This document shows, piece after piece, positions 38,324 through 49,610 of a DNA stretch of 64,000 nt. The stretch covers positions 21,142,001 to 21,206,000 of the forward strand of contig OZ059897.1 of NCBI GenBank assembly GCA_964057225.1. The letters are read 5' to 3'. Origin of the DNA: Auanema rhodensis. Lineage: Eukaryota; Nematoda; Chromadorea; Rhabditida; Rhabditidae. Positions within the stretch are counted from its first letter, which is position 1. Each line of letters opens with the position of its first letter. The notes beneath the pieces are model-generated. The model did no database searches, was not told the origin of the DNA, and saw nothing but the letters and a program-made list of their open reading frames with translations. The position numbers and the translations under genes were made by a program.

Positions 38324-39376
38324 CGAGGATATAAGTGTGAACTTATATCAGTTGATATCTCGGTGCATTTTTAAGCTAGCGCAAATCTGATAACACAGAT
38401 CGACGCAGCTTAAAAATCCGCATCGAATGCACTATACTACATTGAGAAACGCTTAATACAAAAATTAGTTATGATCGTTTGAAAAATGATGCATTAGTGT
38501 ATGTTGAGTTTCCATGTACACTCAACATTGCTTCCAAAAACATTTTGACAAAAATTTTTTCGAAAAATTTCAAAATAATTTAGCAAAAAGTAGATGTTTT
38601 TAGATTCCATTTTTCAAGGCAAAGACGATGGACGATGTTATTCAACGGAAAAATTAATTCTTCAGGGTGAAAATCGAGGATATAAGTGTGAACTTATATC
38701 AGTTGATATCTCGGTGCATTTTTAAGCTAGCGCAAATCTGATAACACAGATCGACGCAGCTTAAAAATCCGGATCGAATGCACTATACTACATTGAATAA
38801 CGCTTAATACAAAAATTAGTTATAATCGTTTGAAAAATGATGCATTAGTGTATGTTGAGTTTCCATGTACACTCAACATTGCTTCCAAAAACATTTTGAC
38901 AAAAATTTTTTCGAAAAATTTCAAAATAATTTAGCAAAAAGTAGATGTTTTTAGATTCCATTTTTCAAGGCAAAGACGATGGACAATGTTATTCAACGAA
39001 AAAATTAATTCTTCAGGGTGAAAATCGAGGATATAAGTGTGAACTTATATCAGTTGATATCTCGGTGCATTTTCAAGCTAGCGCAAATCTGATAACACAG
39101 ATCGACGCAGCTTAAAAATCCGCATCGAATGCACTATACTACATTGAGAAACGCTTAATACAAAAATTAGTTATGATCGTTTGAAAAATGATGCATTAGT
39201 GTATGTTGAGTTTCCATGTACACTCAACATTGCTTCCAAAAACATTTTGACAAAAATTTTTTCGAAAAATTTCAAAATAATTTAGCAAAAAGTAGATGTT
39301 TTTAGATTCCTTTTTTCAAGGCAAAGACGATGGACAATGTTATTCAACGAAAAAATTATTTCTTCAGGGTGAAAAT

Positions 39377-41536
39377 CGAGGATATAAGTGTGAACTTATA
39401 TCAGTTGATATCTCGGATATCTCGGTGCATTTTTAAGCTAGCGCAAATCTGATAAATCAGATCGACGCAGCTTAAAAATCCGCATCGAATGCACTATACT
39501 ACATTGAGAAACGCTTAATACAAAAATTAGTTATGATCGTTTGAAAAATGATGCATTAGTGTATGTTGAGTTTCCATGTACACTCAACATTGCTTCCAAA
39601 AACATTTTGACAAAAATTTTTTCGAAAAATTTCAAAATAATTTAGCAAAAAGTAGATGTTTTTAGATTCCTTTTTTCAAGGCAAAGACGATGGACAATGT
39701 TATTCAACGAAAAAATTATTTCTTCAGGGTGAAAATCGAGGATATAAGTGTGAACTTATATCAGTTGATATCTCGGATATCTCGGTGCATTTTTAAGCTA
39801 GCGCAAATCTGATAAATCAGATCGACGCAGCTTAAAAATCCGCATCGAATGCACTATACTACATTGAGAAACGCTTAATACAAAAATTAGTTATGATCGT
39901 TTGAAAAATGATGCATTAGTGTATGTTGAGTTTCCATGTACACTCAACATTGCTTCCAAAAACATTTTGACAAAAATTTTTTCGAAAAATTTCAAAATAA
40001 TTTAGCAAAAAGTAGATGTTTTTAGATTCCTTTTTTCAAGGCAAAGACGATGGACAATGTTATTCAACGAAAAAATTATTTCTTCAGGGTGAAAATCGAG
40101 GATATAAGTGTGAACTTATATCAGTTGATATCTCGGATATCTCGGTGCATTTTTAAGCTAGCGCAAATCTGATAAATCAGATCGACGCAGCTTAAAAATC
40201 CGCATCGAATGCACTATACTACATTGAGAAACGCTTAATACAAAAATTAGTTATGATCGTTTGAAAAATGATGCATTAGTGTATGTTGAGTTTCCATGTA
40301 CACTCAACATTGCTTCCAAAAACATTTTGACAAAAATTTTTTCGAAAAATTTCAAAATAATTTAGCAAAAAGTAGATGTTTTTAGATTCCTTTTTTCAAG
40401 GCAAAGACGATGGACAATGTTATTCAACGAAAAAATTATTTCTTCAGGGTGAAAATCGAGGATATAAGTGTGAACTTATATCAGTTGATATCTCGGATAT
40501 CTCGGTGCATTTTTAAGCTAGCGCAAATCTGATAAATCAGATCGACGCAGCTTAAAAATCCGCATCGAATGCACTATACTACATTGAGAAACGCTTAATA
40601 CAAAAATTAGTTATGATCGTTTGAAAAATGATGCATTAGTGTATGTTGAGTTTCCATGTACACTCAACATTGCTTCCAAAAACATTTTGACAAAAATTTT
40701 TTCGAAAAATTTCAAAATAATTTAGCAAAAAGTAGATGTTTTTAGATTCCTTTTTTCAAGGCAAAGACGATGGACAATGTTATTCAACGAAAAAATTATT
40801 TCTTCAGGGTGAAAATCGAGGATATAAGTGTGAACTTATATCAGTTGATATCTCGGATATCTCGGTGCATTTTTAAGCTAGCGCAAATCTGATAAATCAG
40901 ATCGACGCAGCTTAAAAATCCGCATCGAATGCACTATACTACATTGAGAAACGCTTAATACAAAAATTAGTTATGATCGTTTGAAAAATGATGCATTAGT
41001 GTATGTTGAGTTTCCATGTACACTCAACATTGCTTCCAAAAACATTTTGACAAAAATTTTTTCGAAAAATTTCAAAATAATTTAGCAAAAAGTAGATGTT
41101 TTTAGATTCCTTTTTTCAAGGCAAAGACGATGGACAATGTTATTCAACGAAAAAATTATTTCTTCAGGGTGAAAATCGAGGATATAAGTGTGAACTTATA
41201 TCAGTTGATATCTCGGATATCTCGGTGCATTTTTCAGCTAGCGCAAATCTGATAAATCAGATCGACGCAGCTTAAAAATCCGCATCGAATGCACTATACT
41301 ACATTGAGAAACGCTTAATACAAAAATTAGTTATGATCGTTTGAAAAATGATGCATTAGTGTATGTTGAGTTTCCATGTACACTCAACATTGCTTCCAAA
41401 AACATTTTGACAAAAATTTTTTCGAAAAATTTCAAAATAATTTAGCAAAAAGTAGTTGTTTTTAGATTCCTTTTTTCAAGGCAAAGACGATGGACAATGT
41501 TATTCAACGAAAAAATTATTTCTTCAGGGTGAAAAT
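39377..41536 (+). repeat. Homogeneous run of six 360-bp monomers
   Basis: Monomers 113-118 start at 39377, 39737, 40097, 40457, 40817 and 41177. The first five look letter-for-letter identical by eye. The sixth differs by 'tttttcagct' and 'gtagttg', the same pair seen in monomers 81 and 99. The run is followed by one ordinary unit (41537) and then by the copy of the block that follows the shorter run at 33733-34812. The run has therefore expanded or contracted since that block was duplicated. Confidence 0.96.
39447..39462. other. Strengthened inverted repeat of 360-bp units (example)
   Basis: 'atctgat' and 'atcagat' are 7-bp arms with a 2-base spacer, produced by two adjacent substitutions ('acacag' to 'aatcag'). 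All 13 360-bp units have this form and I saw it in no 351-bp unit. In ordinary units only 5-bp arms with a 6-base loop are possible at this place. Confidence 0.92.
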
Positions 41537-41887
41537 CGAGGATATAAGTGTGAACTTATATCAGTTGATATCTCGGTGCATTTTTAAGCTAGCGCAAATC
41601 TGATAACACAGATCGACGCAGCTTAAAAATCCGCATCGAATGCACTATACTACATTGAAAAACGCTTAATACAAAAATTAGTTATGATCGTTTGAAAAAT
41701 GATGCATTAGTGTATGTTGAGTTTCCATGTACACTCAACATTGCTTCCAAAAACATTTTGACAAAAATTTTTTCGAAAAATTTCAAAATAATTTAGCAAA
41801 AAGTAGATGTTTTTAGATTCCTTTTTTCAAGGCAAAGACGATGGACAATGTTATTCAACGAAAAAATTAATTCTTCAGGGTGAAAAT

Positions 41888-44800
41888 CGAGGATATAAGT
41901 GTGAACTTATATCAGTTGATATCTCGGTGCATTTTTAAGCTAGCGCAAATCTGATAACACAGATCGACGCAGCTTAAAAATTCGCATCGAATGCACTATA
42001 CTACATTGAGAAACACTTGATACAAAAATTAGTTATAATCGTTTGAAAAATGATGCATTAGTGTATGTTGAGTTTCCATGTACACTCAACATTGCTTCCA
42101 AAAACATTTTGACAAAAATTTTTTCGAAAAATTTCAAAATAATTTAGCAAAAAGTAGATGTTTTTAGATTCCATTTTTCAAGGCAAAGACGATGGACAAT
42201 GTTATTCAACGAAAAAATTAATTCTTCAGGGTGAAAATCGAGGATATAAGTGTGAACTTATATCAGTTGATATCTCGGTGCATTTTTAAGCTAGCGCAAA
42301 TCTGATAACACAGATCGACGCAGCTTAAAAATCCGCATCGAATGCACTATACTACATTGAGAAACGCTTGTTACAAAAATAAGTTATGATCGTTTGAAAA
42401 ATGATGCATTAGTGTATGTTGAGTTTCCATGTACACTCAACATTGCTTCCAAAAACATTTTGACAAAAATTTTTTCGAAAAATTTCAAAATAATTTAGCA
42501 AAAAGTAGATGTTTTTAGATTCCTTTTTTCAAGGCAAAGACGATGGACAATGTTATTCAACGAAAAAATTAATTCTTCAGGGTGAAAATCGAGGATATAA
42601 GTGTGAACTTATATCAGTTGATATCTCGGTGCATTTTTAAGCTAGCGCAAATCTGATAACACAGATCGACGCAGCTTAAAAATCCGCATCGAATGCACTA
42701 TACTACATTGAGAAACGCTTGATACAAAAATTAGTTATGATCGTTTGAAAAATGATGCATTAGTGTATGTTGAGTTTCCATGTACACTCAACATTGCTTC
42801 CAAAAACATTTTGACAAAAATTTTTTCGAAAAATTTCAAAATAATTCAGCGAAAAGTAAATGTTTTTAGATTCCATTTTTCAAGGCAAAGACGATGGACA
42901 ATGTTATTCAACGAAAAAATTAATTCTTCAGGGTGAAAATCGAGGATATAAGTGTGAACTTATAAAAGTTGATATCTCGGTGCATTTTTAAGCTAGCGCA
43001 AATCTGATAACACAGATCGACGCAGCTTAAAAATCCGCATCGAATGCACTATACTACATTGAGAAACGCTTGATACAAAAATTAGTTATAATCGTTTGAA
43101 AAATGATGCATTAGTGTATGTTGAGTTTCCATGTACACTCAATATTGCTTCCAAAAACATTTTGACAAAAATTTTTTCGAAAAATTTCAAAATAATTTAG
43201 CAAAAAGTAGATGTTTTTAGATTTCATTTTTCAAAGCAAAGAGGATGGACAATGTTATTCAACGAAAAAATTAATTCTTCAGGGTGAAAATCGAGGATAT
43301 AAGTGTGAACTTATATCAGTTGATATCTCGGTGCATTTTTAAGCTAGCGCAAATCTGATAACACAGATCGACGCAGCTTAAAAATCCGCATCGAATGCAC
43401 TATACTACATTGAGAAACACTTGATACAAAAATTGGTTATGATCGTTTGAAAAATGATGCATTAGTGTATGTTGAGTTTCCATGTACACTCAACATTACT
43501 TCCAAAAACATTTTGGCAAAAATTTTTTCGAAAAAATTCAAAATAATTTAGCAAAAAGTAGATGTTTTTAGATTCCATTTTTCAAGGCAAAGACGATGGA
43601 CAATGTTATTCAACGAAAAAATTAATTCTTCAGGGTGAAAATCGAGGATATAAGTGTGAACTTATAAAAGTTGATATCTCGGTGCATTTTTAAGCTAGCG
43701 CAAATCTGATAACACAGATCGACGCAGCTTAAAAATCCGCATCGAATGCACTATACTACATTGAGAAACGCTTGATACAAAAATTAGTTATAATCGTTTG
43801 AAAAATGATGCATTAGTGTATGTTGAGTTTCCATGTACACTCAACATTGCTTCCAAAAACATTTTGACAAAAATTTTTTCGAAAAATTTCAAAATAATTT
43901 AGCAAAAAGTAGATGTTTTTAGATTTCATTTTTCAAGGCAAAGACGATGGACAATGTTATTCAACGAAAAAATTAATTCTTCAGGGTGAAAATCGAGGAT
44001 ACAAGTGTGAACTTATATCAGTTGATATCTCGGTGCATTTTTAAGCTAGCGCAAATCTGATAACACAGATCGACGCAGCTTAAAAATCCGCATCGAATGC
44101 ACTATACTACATTGAGAAACGCTTAATACAAAAATTAGTTATGATCGTTTGAAAAATGATGCATTAGTGTATGTTGAGTTTCCATGTACACTCAACATTG
44201 CTTCCAAAAACATTTTGACAAAAATTTTTTCGAAAAATTTCAAAATAATTTAGCAAAAAGTAGATGTTTTTAGATTCCATTTTTCAAGGCAAAGACGATG
44301 GACGATGTTATTCAACGGAAAAATTAATTCTTCAGGGTGAAAATCGAGGATATAAGTGTGAACTTATATCAGTTGATATCTCGGTGCATTTTTAAGCTAG
44401 CGCAAATCTGATAACACAGATCGACGCAGCTTAAAAATCCGCATCGAATGCACTATACTACATTGAGAAACGCTTGATACAAAAATTAGTTATAATCGTT
44501 TGAAAAATGATGCATTAGTGTATGTTGAGTTTCCATGTACACTCAACATTGCTTCCAAAAACATTTTGACAAAAATTTTTTCGAAAAATTTCAAAATAAT
44601 TTAGCAAAAAGTAGATGTTTTTAGATTTCATTTTTCAAGGCAAAGACGATGGACAATGTTATTCAACGAAAAAATTAATTCTTCAGGGTGAAAATCGAGG
44701 ATACAAGTGTGAACTTATATCAGTTGATATCTCGGTGCATTTTTAAGCTAGCGCAAATCTGATAACACAGATCGACGCAGCTTAAAAATCCGCATCGAAT

Positions 44801-46451
44801 GCACTATACTACATTGAGAAACGCTTAATACAAAAATTAGTTATGATCGTTTGAAAAATGATGCATTAGTGTATGTTGAGTTTCCATGTACACTCAACAT
44901 TGCTTCCAAAAACATTTTGACAAAAATTTTTTCGAAAAATTTCAAAATAATTTAGCAAAAAGTAGATGTTTTTAGATTCCATTTTTCAAGGCAAAGACGA
45001 TGGACGATGTTATTCAACGGAAAAATTAATTCTTCAGGGTGAAAATCGAGGATATAAGTGTGAACTTATATCAGTTGATATCTCGGTGCATTTTTAAGCT
45101 AGCGCAAATCTGATAACACAGATCGACGCAGCTTAAAAATCCGGATCGAATGCACTATACTACATTGAAGAACGCTTAATACAAAAATTAGTTATAATCG
45201 TTTGAAAAATGATGCATTAGTGTATGTTGAGTTTCCATGTACACTCAACATTGCTTCCAAAAACATTTTGACAAAAATTTTTTCGAAAAATTTCAAAATA
45301 ATTTAGCAAAAAGTAGATGTTTTTAGATTCCATTTTTCAAGGCAAAGACGATGGACAATGTTATTCAACGAAAAAATTAATTCTTCAGGGTGAAAATCGA
45401 GGATATAAGTGTGAACTTATATCAGTTGATATCTCGGTGCATTTTTAAGCTAGCGCAAATCTGATAACACAGATCGACGCAGCTTAAAAATCCGCATCGA
45501 ATGCACTATACTACATTGAGAAACGCTTGTTACAAAAATAAGTTATGATCGTTTGAAAAATGATGCATTAGTGTATGTTGAGTTTCCATGTACACTCAAC
45601 ATTGCTTCCAAAAACATTTTGACAAAAATTTTTTCGAAAAATTTTCAAAATAATTTAGCAAAAAGTAGATGTTTTTAGATTCCTTTTTTCAAGGCAAAGA
45701 CGATGGACAATGTTATTCAACGAAAAAATTAATTCTTCAGGGTGAAAATCGAGGATATAAGTGTGAACTTATATCAGTTGATATCTCGGTGCATTTTTAA
45801 GCTAGCGCAAATCTGATAACACAGATCGACGCAGCTTAAAAATCCGCATCGAATGCACTATACTACATTGAGAAACGCTTAATACAAAAATTAGTTATGA
45901 TCGTTTGAAAAATGATGCATTAGTGTATGTTGAGTTTCCATGTACACTCAACATTGCTTCCAAAAACATTTTGACAAAAATTTTTTCGAAAAATTTCAAA
46001 ATAATTTAGCAAAAAGTAGATGTTTTTAGATTCCATTTTTCAAGGCAAAGACGATGGACGATGTTATTCAACGGAAAAATTAATTCTTCAGGGTGAAAAT
46101 CGAGGATATAAGTGTGAACTTATATCAGTTGATATCTCGGTGCATTTTTAAGCTAGCGCAAATCTGATAACACAGATCGACGCAGCTTAAAAATCCGGAT
46201 CGAATGCACTATACTACATTGAATAACGCTTAATACAAAAATTAGTTATAATCGTTTGAAAAATGATGCATTAGTGTATGTTGAGTTTCCATGTACACTC
46301 AACATTGCTTCCAAAAACATTTTGACAAAAATTTTTTCGAAAAATTTCAAAATAATTTAGCAAAAAGTAGATGTTTTTAGATTCCATTTTTCAAGGCAAA
46401 GACGATGGACAATGTTATTCAACGAAAAAATTAATTCTTCAGGGTGAAAAT
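41888..46451 (+). repeat. Duplicated block, copy 2 (13 monomers, 4564 bp)
   Basis: This is the counterpart of 34813-39025. The offset is 7075 bp up to monomer 103/123 and 7426 bp (7075 + 351) after monomer 104/125, which localises the one-monomer difference. Monomer 124 (43292) holds private changes in normally stable places: 'attggttatg', 'aacattact' and 'ttttggcaaa'. Apart from these and 'tttttccg' in monomer 105 of copy 1, the blocks look nearly identical by eye. Confidence 0.93.
45398..45749 (+). repeat. 352-bp monomer, duplicate of 37972-38323
   Basis: It has the same extra T in 'cgaaaaattttcaaaat' and the same 'gcttgttac' and 'aaataagtt' changes as the unit 7426 bp upstream. Monomer 135 (47154) is a related unit with 'cgaaaaattttaaaat' but is 351 bp long. 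Confidence 0.97.
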
Positions 46452-48206
46452 CGAGGATATAAGTGTGAACTTATATCAGTTGATATCTCGGTGCATTTTT
46501 AAGCTAGCGCAAATCTGATAACATAGATCGACGCAGCTTAAAAATCCGCATCGAATGCACTATACTACATTGAGAAACGCTTAATACAAAAATTAGTTAT
46601 GATCGTTTGAAAAATGATGCATTAGTGTATGTTGAGTTTCCATGTACACTCAACATTGCTTCCAAAAACATTTTGACAAAAATTTTTTCGAAAAATTTCA
46701 AAATAATTTAGCAAAAAGTAGATGTTTTTAGATTCCATTTTTCAAGGCAAAGACGATGGACGATGTTATTCAACGGAAAAATTAATTCTTCAGGGTGAAA
46801 ATCGAGGATATAAGTGTGAACTTATATCAGTTGATATCTCGGTGCATTTTTAAGCTAGCGCAAATCTGATAACACAGATCGACGCAGCTTAAAAATCCGG
46901 ATCGAATGCACTATACTACATTGAAGAACGCTTAATACAAAAATTAGTTATAATCGTTTGAAAAATGATGCATTAGTGTATGTTGAGTTTCCATGTACAC
47001 TCAACATTGCTTCCAAAAACATTTTGACAAAAATTTTTTCGAAAAATTTCAAAATAATTTAGCAAAAAGTAGATGTTTTTAGATTCCATTTTTCAAGGCA
47101 AAGACGATGGACAATGTTATTCAACGAAAAAATTAATTCTTCAGGGTGAAAATCGAGGATATAAGTGTGAACTTATATCAGTTGATATCTCGGTGCATTT
47201 TTAAGCTAGCGCAAATCTGATAACACAGATCGACGCAGCTTAAAAATCCGCATCGAATGCACTATACTACATTGAGAAACGCTTGTTACAAAAATAAGTT
47301 ATGATCGTTTGAAAAATGATGCATTAGTGTATGTTGAGTTTCCATGTACACTCAACATTGCTTCCAAAAACATTTTGACAAAAATTTTTTCGAAAAATTT
47401 TAAAATAATTTAGCAAAAAGTAGATGTTTTTAGATTCCATTTTTCAAGGCAAAGACGATGGACAATGTTATTCAACGAAAAAATTAATTCTTCAGGGTGA
47501 AAATCGAGGATATAAGTGTGAACTTATATCAGTTGATATCTCGGTGCATTTTTAAGCTAGCGCAAATCTGATAACACAGATCGACGCAGCTTAAAAATCC
47601 GCATCGAATGCACTATACTACATTAAGAAACGCTTAATACAAAAATTAGTTATGATCGTTTGAAAAATGATGCATTAGTGTATGTTGAGTTTCCATGTAC
47701 ACTCAACATTGCTTCCAAAAACATTTTGACAAAAATTTTTTCGAAAAATTTCGAAATAATTTAGCAAAAAGTAGATGTTTTTAGATTCCATTTTTCAAGG
47801 CAAAGACGATAGACAATGTTATTCAACGAAAAAATTAATTCTTCAGGGTGAAAATCGAGGATATAAGTGTGAACCTATATCAGTTGATATCTCGGTGCAT
47901 TTGCAAGCTAGCGCAAATCTGATAACACAGATCGACGCAGCTTAAAAATCCGCATCGAATGCACTATACTACATTGAGAAACGCTTGATACAAAAATTAG
48001 TCATGATCGTTTGAAAAATGATGCATTAGTGTATGTTGAGTTTCCATGTACACTCAACATTGCTTCCAAAAACATTTTGACAAAAATTTTTTCGAAAAAT
48101 TTTAGAATAATTTAGCAAAAAGTAGATGTTTTTAGATTCCTTTTTTCAAGGCAAAGACGATAGACAATGTTATTCAACGAAAAAATTAATTCTTCAGGGT
48201 GAAAAT

Positions 48207-49259
48207 CGAGGATATAAGTGTGAACTTATATCAGTTGATATCTCGGTGCATTTTTAAGCTAGCGCAAATCTGATAACACAGATCGACGCAGCTTAAAAAT
48301 CCGCATCGAATGCACTATACTACATTGAGAAACGCTTAATACAAAAATTAGTTATGATCGTTTGAAAAATGATGCATTAGTGTATGTTGAGTTTCCATGT
48401 ACACTCAACATTGCTTCCACAAACATTTTGACAAAAATTTTTTCGAAAAATTTCAAAATAATTTAGCGAAAAGTAGATGTTTTTAGATTTCATTTTTCAA
48501 GGCAAAGACGATAGACAATGTTATTCAACGAAAAAATTAATTCTTCAGGGTGAAAATCGAGGATATAAGTGTGAACTGATATCAGTTGATATCTCGGTGC
48601 ATTTTCAAGCTAGCGCAAATCTGATAACACAGATCGACGCAGCTTAAAAATCCGCATCAAATGCACTATACTACATTGAGAAACGCTTGATACAAAAATT
48701 AGTCATGATCGTTTGAAAAATGATGCATTAGTGTATGTTGAGTTTCCATGTACACTCAACATTGCTTCCAAAAACATTTTGACAAAAATTTTTTCGAAAA
48801 ATTTCAAAATAATTTAGCAAAAAGTAGATGTTTTTAGATTCCATTTTTCAAGGCAAAGACGATGGACAATGTTATTCAACGAAAAAATTAATTCTTCAGG
48901 GTGAAAATCGAGGATATAAGTGTGAACTTATATCAGTTGATATCTCGGTGCATTTTTAAGCTAGCGCAAATCTGATAACACAGATCGACGCAGCTTAAAA
49001 ATCCGGATCGAATGCACTATACTACATTGAAGAACGCTTAATACAAAAATTAGTTATAATCGTTTGAAAAATGATGCATTAGTGTATGTTGAGTTTCCAT
49101 GTACACTCAACATTGCTTCCAAAAACATTTTGACAAAAATTTTTTCGAAAAATTTCAAAATAATTTAGCAAAAAGTAGATGTTTTTAGATTCCATTTTTC
49201 AAGGCAAAGACGATGGACAATGTTATTCAACGAAAAAATTAATTCTTCAGGGTGAAAAT
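48207..49259 (+). repeat. Trimer module, 1053 bp, first occurrence
   Basis: Monomers 138-140: a 'ttccacaaac/agcgaaaagtag/gatagac' unit; a 'ctgatatc/catcaaatg/gtcatg' unit; and a 'ccggatcg/gaagaacgc/ttataatcg' unit. The same trio recurs at 54876-55928 and, with a slightly different first member, at 56982-58034. Two members recur at 62596-63297. The third member is of zone-3 type (compare monomer 108 at 37621), so the module joins two subfamilies. Confidence 0.88.
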
Positions 49260-49610
49260 CGAGGATATAAGTGTGAACTTATATCAGTTGATATCTCGGT
49301 GCATTTTTAAGCTAGCGCAAATCTGATAACACAGATCGACGCAGCTTAAAAATCCGCATCGAATGCACTATACTACATTGAGAAACGCTTAATACAAAAA
49401 TTAGTTATGATCGTTTGAAAAATGATGCATTAGTGTATGTTGAGTTTCCATGTACACTCAACATTGCTTCCACAAACATTTTGACAAAAATTTTTTCGAA
49501 AAATTTCAAAATAATTTAGCAAAAAGTAGATGTTTTTAGATTCCATTTTTCAAGGCAAAGACGATGGACAATGTTATTCAACGAAAAAATTAATTCTTCA
49601 GGGTGAAAAT

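Larger units (their letters stand above)
34813..39025 (+). repeat. Duplicated block, copy 1 (12 monomers, 4213 bp)
   Basis: Monomers 100-111 match monomers 120-132 (41888-46451) in order. Shared rare markers include 'aaaattcgc' with 'gagaaacacttg' (100/120), 'gcttgttac' with 'aaataagtt' (101/121), 'attcagcgaaaagtaaatg' (102/122), 'ttataaaag' with 'ctcaatatt' and 'gaggatgg' (103/123), 'gatacaag' with 'aacggaa' (105/126, 107/128), 'gaagaacgc' (108/129), a 352-bp unit (109/130) and 'gaataacgc' (111/132). Copy 1 is one monomer shorter: monomer 104 (36217) is a fusion equivalent to the front of monomer 124 and the back of monomer 125. Confidence 0.93.
28081..47504 (+). repeat. Zone 3: 360-bp variants and a duplicated block, 55 units
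   Basis: Monomers 81-135 include all 13 360-bp units of the window. Between them lie 351-bp units with 'gagaaacacttg', 'ttataatcg' (base 150 G to A), 'gcttgttac', 'gatacaag' or 'ttataaaag' near the start, and 'gacgatg' followed by 'aacggaa'. Two units are 352 bp. The zone also contains a 12-monomer block and its 13-monomer copy. Its left border is sharp: monomer 81 (28081) is the first unit with the 9-bp duplication. Confidence 0.85.

Noticed and set aside
42745-42936. 63-codon open frame, identical to the one 7075 bp upstream
   Set aside because: It is the copy of the same monomer in the duplicated block. Identity reflects segmental duplication, not coding constraint.
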